Below, piece by piece: positions 18,396-27,080 of a stretch of 64,000 bases of DNA. Both the position numbers and the translations under genes were made by a program. The stretch is taken from assembly GCF_001542625.1 (NCBI RefSeq), contig NZ_CP016279.1, positions 4,712,001 through 4,776,000 of the forward strand, in the 5' to 3' direction. The number at the start of each line of letters is the position of its first letter. The first letter of the stretch is position 1. The notes under the pieces were generated by a model, which saw only the letters and a list, made by a program, of their open reading frames with translations, made no database searches and was not told the origin of the DNA. The stretch comes from Streptomyces griseochromogenes (GTDB lineage Bacteria; Actinomycetota; Actinomycetes; Streptomycetales; Streptomycetaceae).

Positions 18396-19624
18396 CGTGC
18401 ACCCTCCCCGGTGGCCGTCGTCCGGTTTTCGGTCACGTCGGGCGCGTTCCGGAAGGCGTGCGCCGCGGCGGATTCGGTGAGGGGACAGACGCTGTCGTCG
18501 ACGAGCATCTCCTCGCCCCGGTAATTGCGCAGAACCAGCCCGTCGGGTGTCTCGCGGTAGTACGGGCGGACCATGGGGATCTTCCCCAGCCGGGTGGTGA
18601 GGACGTACTGGGGCACGCCGAAACCGGTGATGTGTCCCTGCAGGCCCTCCATGATCTCCCAGCCCTTCTCGACCGAGGTCATGAAGTGGGAGACACCGGT
18701 GACGTTGTCGCAGTGGTAGAGGTAGTAGGGGCGTACGCGGATCCGCAGCAGCTCGGTCATGAGCCGGCGCATGGTGCCCAGGTCGTCGTTGATCCCGCGC
18801 AGCAGAACGGTCTGGTTGCCCACCGGGATGCCATGACGCAGCAGCCGGTCGATGGCCCGTTCGGACTCCGGGGTTATCTCCTTGGGATGGTTGAAGTGGG
18901 TGTTCAGCCAGACGGGGTGGTAACGCGCGAGCATCTCGCACAGCTCCGGGGTGACGCGCTGCGGAAGCAGCACCGGGAAGCGGCTGCCGATCCTGATGAT
19001 CTCCACGCTCGGGATGGCCCGGAGACCGGCGATGATCTCCTCCAGCTTTCCGTCCCGGTACGACAACGGGTCGCCGCCGGTGAGCAGCACGTCCCGGATC
19101 TCCGGATGGTCGGCGATGTAGCGCAGGTCCTCGCTGAAGTCCTCGCCCTCGTTGCGCTCGAAGTACGTGCCGTCGACGTCGGTGGTGTGGAACTTGCGGG
19201 TGCAGTGCCGGCAGTACACCGGGCACGCCTCCGTGATCAGCATGATCACTCGGTCGGGGTACTTGTGCACGACGCGGTTGGTCCTGCGGTAGTACATGTC
19301 GCCGACCGGGTCGACCTCGGCGCCGCTGAACTCCATCAGCTCGCCGAGCGCCGGCACGGCCTGCTGCCGCACCGGGCAGCCGGGGTCGTCCGGGTCCATC
19401 AGCGAGGCGTAGTACGGCGTGACGGACCACCGGTACTTGCCCGCCGTCTCCGCGATCGCCTTCTCCTCCAGGGGAGTGGGACGGATCCACTCCCGGGCCT
19501 TGTCGAGATTGGTGATGCGTTTGCGCATGTGCCAGCGCCAGTCGTTCCACTGCTCGTCGGGGATGTCTTCGCGACGGGTGAGGGAAGGCCTGATCCCGTC
19601 GGATTCCGTACTCATGTGGGACAT
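18392..19624 (-). CDS. KamA-family radical SAM amino acid 2,3-aminomutase (BlsG-like)
   Basis: The 410-residue protein is a lysine 2,3-aminomutase homologue. C134, C138 and C141 (ACPVYCRHC) bind the iron-sulfur cluster, R143 in HCTRK corresponds to the carboxylate-binding Arg, and the PLP lysine lies in RLGKIP. Of the two Asp residues that grip the lysine side chain in the clostridial enzyme, the first is kept (LYHCDNVTG), but the second, normally in VDAPGGGGK, is replaced by VLTTRLGK with a short deletion. This predicts a substrate other than lysine, arginine being expected from BlsG. ATG 19624 has GGAG upstream; its stop overlaps the aminotransferase start. Confidence 0.82.
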   Translation of the reverse strand: MSHMSTESDGIRPSLTRREDIPDEQWNDWRWHMRKRITNLDKAREWIRPTPLEEKAIAETAGKYRWSVTPYYASLMDPDDPGCPVRQQAVPALGELMEFSGAEVDPVGDMYYRRTNRVVHKYPDRVIMLITEACPVYCRHCTRKFHTTDVDGTYFERNEGEDFSEDLRYIADHPEIRDVLLTGGDPLSYRDGKLEEIIAGLRAIPSVEIIRIGSRFPVLLPQRVTPELCEMLARYHPVWLNTHFNHPKEITPESERAIDRLLRHGIPVGNQTVLLRGINDDLGTMRRLMTELLRIRVRPYYLYHCDNVTGVSHFMTSVEKGWEIMEGLQGHITGFGVPQYVLTTRLGKIPMVRPYYRETPDGLVLRNYRGEEMLVDDSVCPLTESAAAHAFRNAPDVTENRTTATGEGAR

Positions 19625-19743
19625 CGCAACTCCGGTCCGGCGACTCGGGTCGGAAAAACACCTTGCTGGGTCGGGTGCGTGCGCCCGGCGGGGCCGGGCG
19701 CACGCACGGCTGTCCCGCGGACAGCGTGGCGGATGAGTGGGAT

Positions 19744-20697
19744 TCAGAAAGCGATCGGGGCCAGGGCGAGTTGACGGAGCGTCCGGGCGACACGTTGGGC
19801 GCCGCGCAGGTCGTCCGAGTCGAGAGCGGCCCATGCCGAGCGGGCGTCGGCGTCCGACGGGGCCCACAGCGCCGGGTCGGCGGGGTCGGTCACCGTCGGC
19901 ACCCGCACGGCTTGGCGGGCGTGCCGGGCCAGGTCGTCCTGGTCGTGGTCGAGGGGTGGGAGGAGGGCGAGCGGGGTGCGGCGGGACTGCGCCAGCGTCA
20001 GGGCCGTCAGCGTCGGGGAGGCGACGAACACATCGGCCGCCGCGTGCAGGGCGTCCACGTCGACCGAGCGGGCGTCGTGCACCCGGACACCGGCGGTGCC
20101 CGTCAGAACGGCGGCCGTGCTCGCCGCCTCGCCGTCGCACACCACCTCGCACCGCCCGGTGCGGCGCACCGCCTCCTCGGCCACGGCTCGCAGGAGTCCG
20201 TCGGCGAAGGCGGTGAGGTCATGGCCGGGCACCTGGTAGGCGGAGACGAGCAGCAGGCATCCCGCCCGGGTTCTGTCGCGCACCAGCCGGGCCGGTGCGA
20301 GCAGGCCCGCGGGGCGTGTGCCGGCGGGACTTCGCGGGGCCGGCAGCCAGGCGGGGGCATGCGCCCGCACGACGGCCGCCGTGACGGCGGGCAACTCCGT
20401 GGACCGGTACCCGGAGTGCAGATGCACGACCGGCACCCCGCGCCCGGTCAGCGCCTGCGCCGCGCCGGGAAGATCGCACACCAGGGCCGCGTCGGGACGG
20501 TCCGCGTCCTTCCCGATCCACCCCTGCTCCTCCGTGCTCCCGGCCTCCACGACCAGGTCCATCTCGCGCAGATGGGCGGCGACCCTGCGTCGGGCCGTCA
20601 GCGAGTCCAGCCGCCGTGGGTCGGCCACCAGCAGCAGGCGCCGGCGTGCCGGTGCCGGCCCGTGCGCCGGGAACGCTTCCTCGCCATTGGCGGGCAT
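19744..20697 (-). CDS. GT-B-like protein, distant paralogue of the cluster glycosyltransferase
   Basis: The 317-residue protein resembles a degenerate GT-B glycosyltransferase. Near the C-terminus AADVFVASPTLTALTLAQSR and LALLPPLDHDQDDLARH lines up with LADTDVLLTSPGLTTLLEAG and VCLPPQNLSQ in the cytosylglucuronate synthase-like protein two genes upstream. The N-terminal half has RLLLVADPRRL and VVHLHSGYRSTELPA. There is no membrane segment. ATG 20697 follows AGGAGAG. It is 120 bases upstream of the aminomutase and in the same direction. It may assist or modify sugar transfer, but the catalytic residues cannot be identified and it might be non-catalytic. Confidence 0.6.
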   Translation of the reverse strand: MPANGEEAFPAHGPAPARRRLLLVADPRRLDSLTARRRVAAHLREMDLVVEAGSTEEQGWIGKDADRPDAALVCDLPGAAQALTGRGVPVVHLHSGYRSTELPAVTAAVVRAHAPAWLPAPRSPAGTRPAGLLAPARLVRDRTRAGCLLLVSAYQVPGHDLTAFADGLLRAVAEEAVRRTGRCEVVCDGEAASTAAVLTGTAGVRVHDARSVDVDALHAAADVFVASPTLTALTLAQSRRTPLALLPPLDHDQDDLARHARQAVRVPTVTDPADPALWAPSDADARSAWAALDSDDLRGAQRVARTLRQLALAPIAF

Positions 20698-20745
20698 CTC
20701 TCTCCTGTCGCCTTGACCGATGGGGACCCGGGCCGCTCGGGCGGA

Positions 20746-21780
20746 TCAGTACTGCCACGGCCGTACGCCGCCCAGCCGGGCGATGTCGTCGCTGTATCCG
20801 GCCGCCGTCGTCGAGCAGCCGTTGCACACGCGCGGTCCCTCGGTGCGGAAGAAGTCGGCATGGGTACGGAAAGCAGGGGTGTCGAGCCGGATGACCCCGT
20901 CCTCACGCAGCGGAGCGCCGCCCGGTTCGTCGTCGCCCTCGCGATGCGGCAGGCAACTGCAGGCGTACGCCCGGCCGTACTTGCCGTCGAGATAGATCAC
21001 GTCATCGACGACATGGCACAGCGGTGCGCTGGCCCGCGGTGTGACGGAGTCCGAGAAATACAGTTCCTGTTCCTCGGGGGTGTCCCCGTAGAACCGTTTG
21101 CCGAGTGGGACCAGCATGTGCTCGGGGTCCGCGTCGTAGACCGGGTCGCACAAGGCCCGTACATGGTCGGGATCGGGGTAGCTGATGGCGCGTTCGAGCT
21201 TCAGGGCCGACAGTTCCCACTGCCGCACTCCTGCCTCGGTGAGGACCCTCTGCAACTGGGGCATCTCGGTGTAGTTGTGCGGTCCCACCACGCTGTTCAC
21301 GCGGGGCAGCACGCCGAGCCGGGCGGCCGCCCGCAGCCCGCGCAGCCCGTTGTCGAACATGCCGGGGGAGCGGCGGTAGACGTCGTGTGTCGCGGCCGAG
21401 CCCCCGTCGAGGCTGACGATGATCTGTGCGAGGCCCGCGTCGGCAAGCCGCTCGATCTGCCGGGGCAGCATCATGCCGTTGGTGATGATCGACATCTTCA
21501 TGCCCGCGTCGGTGCCCCGGCGCACCAGCTCCGCCACGTCCGTGTGCATCAGCGGCTCGCCACCGGTGAAGCGGATGTAGCCGACCCCGGCCTCCACGGC
21601 GCGGGGCAGCAGCTCGTCGAAGTCCTCCAGGGAGAAGCGGAACGTGTCCCGGGAGAGTGCGAAGTCGCACATGAAGCAGTCCGCGTTGCAGGCCTCCAGC
21701 AGGCGGATGAACAGATACCTCTCGCGGGTGCTGCCGCGCCGGCCCGGCCCGCTGGGGCGGGACGCCGTTCGCTCGGTCAT
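20746..21780 (-). CDS. Radical SAM enzyme, cytosylglucuronate decarboxylase-like (BlsE/MilG)
   Basis: The 344-residue protein has C31-x3-C35-x2-C38 (EACNADCFMCDF) for the 4Fe-4S/SAM site, then GYIRFTGGEPLMHTD and SIITNGMMLPRQIERL, as in the radical SAM core. The C-terminal region holds further Cys residues (APLCHVVDD, YACSCLPH, VCNGCS) that could bind a second cluster. This layout fits BlsE and MilG, which decarboxylate cytosylglucuronate (or its hydroxymethyl form) to a keto sugar. ATG 21780 follows AGGAAGG. It lies directly after the cytosylglucuronate synthase-like gene with a 48-base gap, matching substrate order. Family and motif are direct; the reaction is inferred from the set of neighbours. 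Confidence 0.8.
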   Translation of the reverse strand: MTERTASRPSGPGRRGSTRERYLFIRLLEACNADCFMCDFALSRDTFRFSLEDFDELLPRAVEAGVGYIRFTGGEPLMHTDVAELVRRGTDAGMKMSIITNGMMLPRQIERLADAGLAQIIVSLDGGSAATHDVYRRSPGMFDNGLRGLRAAARLGVLPRVNSVVGPHNYTEMPQLQRVLTEAGVRQWELSALKLERAISYPDPDHVRALCDPVYDADPEHMLVPLGKRFYGDTPEEQELYFSDSVTPRASAPLCHVVDDVIYLDGKYGRAYACSCLPHREGDDEPGGAPLREDGVIRLDTPAFRTHADFFRTEGPRVCNGCSTTAAGYSDDIARLGGVRPWQY

Positions 21781-21828
21781 GGCGGAACCTTCCTGTGGGC
21801 CGGCGGCAGCCGGTCTGTCGTCGTCCCC

Positions 21829-23046
21829 TCAGCCGCGGGCCGCGATCGCGGCCCGCGGAACGAGATTCAGGACGTGGTCGGCGACCTGGGCCGCGCCGTG
21901 GCGGCCGACGGTGTCGACGAGAGCGGTCCAGCGGGCTCCGGAACCGGCACGGCGCAGCGCCGCGAGGACGCCGTCACGTATGTCGGCCCGGGTCCGTACG
22001 GCGTCTTCGACGGCCGCGGTGGCGATGCCCGTGTAGATCAGCCGGAGCGCCGCTTCCTCGGCGGTCGTGCGGTCACGCAGAACCTCGGCCTCGGCGAAGA
22101 CCCGGTCGGGCCACGTGACCCGGACGTCGGCGCCGACCGCCCGGCTGTGGAAGCGGCCGTTGAAGATCTGGCTGAGGTTCTGCGGGGGGAGACACACGGT
22201 GGGTGTGCCCCGCGCGCCGGCCTCCAGCAAGGTGGTGAGCCCCGGTGAGGTGAGCAGGACGTCGGTGTCCGCAAGCCGCTCCAGGAATGCCTCGTGTCCG
22301 AGGGGACCGTAGGTGACGCGCATCCGCGAGGAGTGCTCCGCGTCGGCGGAGAACCCGTCCGGGAGATTGCCCGCCACATGGACCTCCCGCGCACCGAGGG
22401 AATCCAGCGCTTCCAGCGCGGCCGGTATGACGAGGCTCGGGTAGGACGTCCAGTCGGTGAGCGTCGGTGAACGCAGCCCGCCGAGGCTTACCAGGGCGCG
22501 GCGCACGGACGAGCCGGGGACGGGACCGGCCGGTGAGCCGGCGGATATCTCCCGGCCGGGTACCGCCATGACCGCTTCCACCCACTGCAGGTTGGTGATC
22601 GAGGCGAGCACCCCCCGGCACTCGGCGGGCAGGTCGACGCACCGCTGGGCGCAGTACACGGAGACGTCGGTCGGGAGCGAGTCCCGGTCTCCCTCGGTCC
22701 ACAGGAAGGGCAGGCTGTCCACGAAGACCGTGGGCACCCCGGCGGCCTCCAATGCGGTGGCCGCCGGGCCTTCCAGCACGACCAGTCCGGCACTGACGTT
22801 CTCACGGCGCGCCACGTCCGCGACCGCCTGGCGGTCGTCGGCGCGCGCGTCGTACCAGCGGTCGATCCCGTGCTCCGTAAGGAGCGCACGGCCCAGGCCG
22901 GAGGCGATGCCGACGAAGCGCAGCGGAATCGGTGATCGGTCACGGAGAGTCGCGATCAGGGCACTGAGTTTACCGGTGCTGCCCCAGCCGAACTCGGCTC
23001 CCGCGAGGGCGATGGTGGCGGTGGAATCGGGTGACTTCGTCTGCAT
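21829..23046 (-). CDS. Cytosylglucuronate synthase-like GT-B glycosyltransferase (BlsD/MilC)
   Basis: The protein starts with ATIALAGAEFGWGSTGKLSALIA, the type of N-terminus I associate with cytosylglucuronate synthases, and has a GT-B nucleotide-sugar site (VLLTSPGLTTLLEAGARGTP, then VCLPPQNLSQIFN). Known relatives join cytosine and UDP-glucuronate. I chose ATG 23046 (405 residues), which begins twelve residues before the conserved start and has GGAAGGG some distance upstream; ATG 23094 with GGAAAG and ATG 23118 are alternatives. This is the first gene of the ten-gene run, so the promoter probably lies in the 580-base space to its right. Family 0.75; precise start uncertain. Confidence 0.75.
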   Translation of the reverse strand: MQTKSPDSTATIALAGAEFGWGSTGKLSALIATLRDRSPIPLRFVGIASGLGRALLTEHGIDRWYDARADDRQAVADVARRENVSAGLVVLEGPAATALEAAGVPTVFVDSLPFLWTEGDRDSLPTDVSVYCAQRCVDLPAECRGVLASITNLQWVEAVMAVPGREISAGSPAGPVPGSSVRRALVSLGGLRSPTLTDWTSYPSLVIPAALEALDSLGAREVHVAGNLPDGFSADAEHSSRMRVTYGPLGHEAFLERLADTDVLLTSPGLTTLLEAGARGTPTVCLPPQNLSQIFNGRFHSRAVGADVRVTWPDRVFAEAEVLRDRTTAEEAALRLIYTGIATAAVEDAVRTRADIRDGVLAALRRAGSGARWTALVDTVGRHGAAQVADHVLNLVPRAAIAARG

Positions 23047-23626
23047 GGCGCCTGCGTGCCCTTCCTTGCGCACGGACGAATATGCCGGAGACATCAGGGC
23101 TTTCCGGACGACTCTCATGCTCAGCGAGGTGGGAAGCGAGACGCAAGGGAGTCATGGCGACTTCTGGCCACATCTTGGTAGTTACAACTGCCGTGCATTA
23201 ATGGCCCGTTCGGCGGTGCCCCCGGTCTCGCCGCGCGGGTCGGTCCACCATGAGCCGCGGCGACTCAATGTGACGAAAGCGGAGTGGTTCATCCCTTAAG
23301 TTAAGGGGCCAGTGAGGCCCGAGTGTCTCCGCTTCACGCGGACCGAAGGTCACAGCTCCTGGAGGCTGATGAACCTCCCCGGACCTCAAGTCCGGCCCAC
23401 AGCCGCCGCCTTGAAAGAGCGTAGAAGCACGGATGAGGTTGGCTCATATACCAGTGCTGGATTCATCGTTGTGAGTGACACGTTCATGATCGGGCATCCT
23501 GTTCGGTGCCTCGCGCACCCTCGACGGAGCCCCTGGCTGGGTTGAAGGCTCGTCCGTGAGAGCCGATCACGGTCCAGCCTTCGGGCGTAGGCCGTTCAGG
23601 TCGGACCGTGAGGTAGGCGTCGGACA
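23047..23626. other. Non-coding region upstream of the nucleoside cluster
   Basis: No gene is supported in these 580 bases. The region is richer in A and T than its surroundings around 23175-23310 and 23430-23500. It should hold the promoter for the minus-strand nucleoside cluster, and it contains the palindrome at 23293-23307. I see no clear minus 35/minus 10 pair. Confidence 0.5.
23293..23307. promoter_or_regulatory. Perfect palindrome CCCTTAA-G-TTAAGGG
   Basis: A perfect seven-base inverted repeat with a single central base lies 247 bases upstream of the first cluster gene start. It is AT-rich in a GC-rich genome, which makes it a candidate operator. No regulator gene lies inside the cluster, so any binding protein would come from elsewhere. 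Confidence 0.4.
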
Positions 23627-24020
23627 GTGCTCGCCGACATGCCCGGACGACCCAGCCAAGAGCCCAGCACCCCTCGTAGGTCCAGGCACGACTGGTGGGG
23701 CATCGTGTTCGAGGCCCCCGATCCGCCGGCGCTGGCACGTTTTTACTCGGAACTGCTGGGATGGGAGATCGCCAGGGCGGACGCTGACGGGGCGGCCGTC
23801 GAGCCACCGGACGGCGTGGCCTGTGCGGCTTCCAGTTCGCCGACGGGTACGTACCTCCGGTCCGGCCGGCCCATGAGGGCACTCGGCGGATCACGAGGCA
23901 CCTCGATTTCGAAGTCGCCGATCTGCGGGCGGCCGTGGCGCACGCGCTCGAACTGGGCGCGCGGGAGATCGACCACCAGTGGCAGGACAGCGTCAGAGTG
24001 ATGCTCGACCCGGTCCTTCG
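23627..24020 (+). pseudogene. Frameshifted and truncated glyoxalase/VOC-family gene
   Basis: From ATG 23627 the sequence reads WWGIVFEAPDPPALARFYSELLGWEIARA, a typical VOC (glyoxalase/bleomycin resistance) N-terminus. After about 23815 the family reading continues in another frame: CGFQFADGYVPPV, then HLDFEVADLRAAVAHALELGARE and DSVRVMLDPV. A single-base loss near 23815-23825 explains the shift. The last beta-strand and usual C-terminus are missing, cut off where the convergent RidA gene begins at its 3' end. Neither frame alone makes a full domain, so I call it a pseudogene. The family is clear from both halves; the original substrate is unknown. Confidence 0.7.
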
Positions 24021-24418
24021 GCGACGGCGGCGACACCGTCGATCTCGACACGCACGCCCTCGCGCACCAGTTGCGCGACGACCGTCGTCCGGGCCGGTAG
24101 CTGCGGACAGCCCGTGAAGAACTCCTGGTAGACGCGGTTGAAGATCGTGAAGTCGCTTCTGTCACTGAGGTAGCAGGTGCACTTGATGATCAGATCCTTC
24201 CTGCTGCCCGCCGCCACACAGACCGCGACAAGGTTGTCCAGGACCTGCCGCACCTGGGCAGCGAAGTCGTCCGGTATCTCGTGGGTAACAGGATCAAGCG
24301 GCCCCTGCCCGGACGTGAAGACCAATTCACCGGCCCTGATGGCCTGGGACAACGGAGGCTCGGTGCCATCGGGAAAGCGTACGAACGGGGCGTTCTCGGT
24401 GTGGATGCCTTCGATCAT
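23993..24418 (-). CDS. RidA/YjgF/YER057c family protein
   Basis: The 141-residue product shows the RidA pattern: LSQAIRAGELVFTSGQGPLDP, then FAAQVRQVLDNLVAVCVAAGSRKDLIIKCTCYLSD and FNRVYQEFFTGCPQLPARTTVVAQLVREGVRVEIDGVAA. The Arg in PARTTV corresponds to the carboxylate-binding Arg of enamine/imine deaminases. ATG 24418 has GGGAG nine bases upstream; a GTG six codons earlier is less likely. Its 3' end runs into the relic of the VOC gene on the other strand. It precedes nothing obvious in an operon except the esterase gene upstream (48-base gap), so the two may be co-transcribed. Function beyond the family is unknown. Confidence 0.85.
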   Translation of the reverse strand: MIEGIHTENAPFVRFPDGTEPPLSQAIRAGELVFTSGQGPLDPVTHEIPDDFAAQVRQVLDNLVAVCVAAGSRKDLIIKCTCYLSDRSDFTIFNRVYQEFFTGCPQLPARTTVVAQLVREGVRVEIDGVAAVAEGPGRASL

Positions 24419-24466
24419 GTGGATATTCTCCCGCACCGGTATCCGAGGATCGCTGGGGTCGGAGGG

Positions 24467-26008
24467 CTACCGGCCGCCGATGAGCGGTAGTGCCTGGAAG
24501 AAGTGGTCTCGCCAGATGAGGCGGGAGGTCTCCTCCGGGTAGGCGGTGACGGCCGACCGAGTGTCGAAGATCTGCGTCAGCCGTTTCTCTGCTTCGTACG
24601 CGGCCCAACCGGGATCGCCGTGCCCGGCGAACGCCGTCCACGCGGTGCGCATGCGCGAAGACAACTCCTCCGCGGCGGGGGAGGGGGCTTCGCCGATCAG
24701 CGCGGCGGGCTGGCCGCTGCTCAGGTTGCCGAACACGAGAGGTACGTCGAGGCCGTGGCAGGCGCCGAGGAAACCTCCCATTCCCGGGGCGGGCCAGGTC
24801 AGTTCGTACACATGGGCACACCCGCCGCCGCTGATCTGTGCTTCGGCCAGGCGGAGGCTCGGCATGCGGAACAGCCAGTCCGAGTTGACCAGCTCGTAGA
24901 GCTCGTCCGGGCCGGCGGCAGGATAGCCGTCTCGGTAGCGCTGCGCACCGTCCGGGCCCGGGGCGAAGGCCTGCAGAGCGGCCGCGGCCTGCTCCTCCGT
25001 CACCTGGCCGAGCAATCCGTCGAGCGCGGTCAGCAACCGCTGCTCGTCTCGGGTGTGCCCGACAAGGATGTCGACGTTCCGGCCCGCGCCGTCGGTCAGG
25101 GCCTGCCACGGAGTGACGGGCAGGACATCGCCGTCGACGACGGGCGAGAAGGGGATCGACCGGAGTGCGACCGGGCCCCAGCGCTCCGCGAACGAGGTGG
25201 ACTTGGCGGTGATCGCATCGCCAGCGGTCGGCAGCTGGTCCGGCGCCACGGTCGACAAGTCGGCCAGCGTGGGGCGCAGTCCCAGCTCGGCCGCGCAGGC
25301 GGCGGCGATGTCCCGAGCGAGCGCCGGTGAGAAGAACGTCCCTGGCACGCTCTGCGCGATCGCCCGACGGAAGAGTCCCGCCGCACGCGGCATCGCCAGC
25401 AGCGCGGCGACCGAACCGGCGCCCGCCGACTGGCCGAAGACCGTGACCCGGTCCGGATCACCCCCGAAATCCCTGATGTTGTCGCGCACCCACTCCAGCG
25501 CGGCCACCTGATCGAGCAGGCCCCGGTTGGCAGGAACTCCATCGATGTGCGCGAAACCCTCGATCCCCACACGGTAGTTGAGCGTCACCACGACGACGCC
25601 GCCCTCCCGCGCCAGACGAGCTCCGTCGTACTCGGGGAGGCGTGACATGCCGATGCAGTAGGCGCCGCCGGGGATCCACACCATCACCGGGAGCCCTGCT
25701 CCGGGGTGCGGCTCGGGCGACCAGACATTGATCGTCAGCCAGTCGTCGCCCGCAGAGTCTCGCGCCAGTGCGTCCATGCCGAAGTGGCCGGCCTGGGGAG
25801 GCGGCGGGCCGTACGACACCGCCATGCGTACGCCGTCCCAGCCGCTGACCGGCTGTGGCGCGGCGAAACGGAGCGGGCCCACCGGCGGTTCGGCGAACGG
25901 GATGCCACGGAAGACGGCCAAGCCCTCTTCCCTGGTGCCACGCACTGTCCCTGCAGAGATGCGGGCCTCGGGCTCGGAGCCGGTCGGCTCGGATGCGGCA
26001 GTCCTCAT
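24467..26008 (-). CDS. Type B carboxylesterase
   Basis: The 513-residue protein is a carboxylesterase/lipase family member. FRGIPFAEPPVGPLRF marks the N-terminus, VMVWIPGGAYCIG forms the oxyanion hole, VTVFGQSAGAGSVA holds the nucleophile S194, and GACHGLDVPLVFGNL carries the catalytic His. ATG 26008 is preceded by AAGGGA; a GTG one codon earlier is possible. No signal peptide is visible, so the enzyme is probably cytoplasmic, like PnbA-type esterases. It lies upstream of the RidA gene on the same strand. The substrate cannot be told from sequence. Length and motifs match the family fully. Confidence 0.88.
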   Translation of the reverse strand: MRTAASEPTGSEPEARISAGTVRGTREEGLAVFRGIPFAEPPVGPLRFAAPQPVSGWDGVRMAVSYGPPPPQAGHFGMDALARDSAGDDWLTINVWSPEPHPGAGLPVMVWIPGGAYCIGMSRLPEYDGARLAREGGVVVVTLNYRVGIEGFAHIDGVPANRGLLDQVAALEWVRDNIRDFGGDPDRVTVFGQSAGAGSVAALLAMPRAAGLFRRAIAQSVPGTFFSPALARDIAAACAAELGLRPTLADLSTVAPDQLPTAGDAITAKSTSFAERWGPVALRSIPFSPVVDGDVLPVTPWQALTDGAGRNVDILVGHTRDEQRLLTALDGLLGQVTEEQAAAALQAFAPGPDGAQRYRDGYPAAGPDELYELVNSDWLFRMPSLRLAEAQISGGGCAHVYELTWPAPGMGGFLGACHGLDVPLVFGNLSSGQPAALIGEAPSPAAEELSSRMRTAWTAFAGHGDPGWAAYEAEKRLTQIFDTRSAVTAYPEETSRLIWRDHFFQALPLIGGR

Positions 26009-26199
26009 CACAATCCCTTCCCGGGCAGGGAGAACGCGTTCAACGGATGCCGACGGCAGCGCGTCATCTCACACACGCTGCAGGCACGCCGACAGCAGCG
26101 TGCGGCCGACCCTTCTGCCAGGGCGGGTCGCACGGCCGACACCGGGGATCATCCCGCCGAGTGGGCCAGAGAGCCACTCAATTTGGGGAGCGCTGTCGA

Positions 26200-26940
26200 T
26201 CAGACGTGTGTCGTCAAGATCATGTACGGCGCCGTCCGGGACTCCGCCGGGGCATCCTCCGCCGGGCCGTCGGCGGGGAGCGTGGGCAGGTCCACGGTGG
26301 GGGAGGGGAAACCGGCCCCGGTCAGGAAGGACCGGTACCGGCCGAGGGAGCGGTAGTGGGTGGCGCTGGTCATCGTGCTGCCATCGCGCAGACGCAGCAG
26401 CGTGGGCACGGTGTCGCCGTCGCGGTACACGGCTCCCGCCTCGCCGTGGCGCAGAGTGGAGAAGGGCACGCCGGTCGCGGCGGGGTTGAGGTCGGCGAGG
26501 ACGTAGGGGGCACCGGGACGCAGGACGCGGCGGATTTCGCGGGTGAGGGCGGCCAGCCGGTCGTCGTCCGGGTCGGTGCAGTACACCAGGCAGCACACGG
26601 CGGCGTCGACGCTGTCGTCGGCGAGCCAGGGCAGGGCGCGTCCGTCGAACAAACGGTAGGCGATACGGGGGTGCGGGCGGTCGGCCCGAGCGATCTCGAG
26701 CATGCCCGCCGAGGGGTCGAGCGCCTGGACCGTCCACTCCCCGGCACCCGCGAGTTGCGCCGCGACCGCGCCGGTCCCGCACCCGACGTCCAGCGCCAGC
26801 CGGTCGGGGCCCGTACAGCGGCCGAGCCGTTCCAGCACACGAGGGAAGATCAGCTGCTCGGCCAGCCGCATGTCACGGTCCTGGTAGGCGGCCGCCGCGG
26901 CGGAGGTGTCCCAGCCGAGGGGTTCTTCGTCGGCGATCAC
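26200..26940 (-). CDS. Class I SAM-dependent methyltransferase
   Basis: The 246-residue protein has motif I as LALDVGCGTGAVAAQLAG, an acidic QALDPSAGMLEIARAD, then DDSVDAAVCCLVYCTD and LRPGAPYVLADLNP, the usual class I methyltransferase order. GTG 26940 has an ideal AGGAGG eight bases upstream; reading frame further upstream has no such signal and was excluded. It stands alone between the esterase (191 bases away) and a relic on the opposite strand. The C-terminal 90 residues, including HYRSLGRYRSFLTGAGF, do not show a known substrate domain. Substrate unknown. Confidence 0.8.
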   Translation of the reverse strand: MIADEEPLGWDTSAAAAAYQDRDMRLAEQLIFPRVLERLGRCTGPDRLALDVGCGTGAVAAQLAGAGEWTVQALDPSAGMLEIARADRPHPRIAYRLFDGRALPWLADDSVDAAVCCLVYCTDPDDDRLAALTREIRRVLRPGAPYVLADLNPAATGVPFSTLRHGEAGAVYRDGDTVPTLLRLRDGSTMTSATHYRSLGRYRSFLTGAGFPSPTVDLPTLPADGPAEDAPAESRTAPYMILTTHV

Positions 26941-27080
26941 GGTCGCTGCCTCCTGCGCTGAACCTGGGCCGTACCGGTGAAGTCGTGTTCTCGGCGGCAG
27001 CCTGGCACACGACGGTGCCCGATGGCCCGTGGCAGGGGCGGTTTCCCTCGACGGCGCAGCCGAACGGCGGATGGTTGACG

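Noticed and set aside
22970..23173. 67-residue reading frame as a leader peptide of the nucleoside cluster
   Set aside because: It overlaps the cluster's first start in another frame, is rich in Arg and His, and has no ribosome site.
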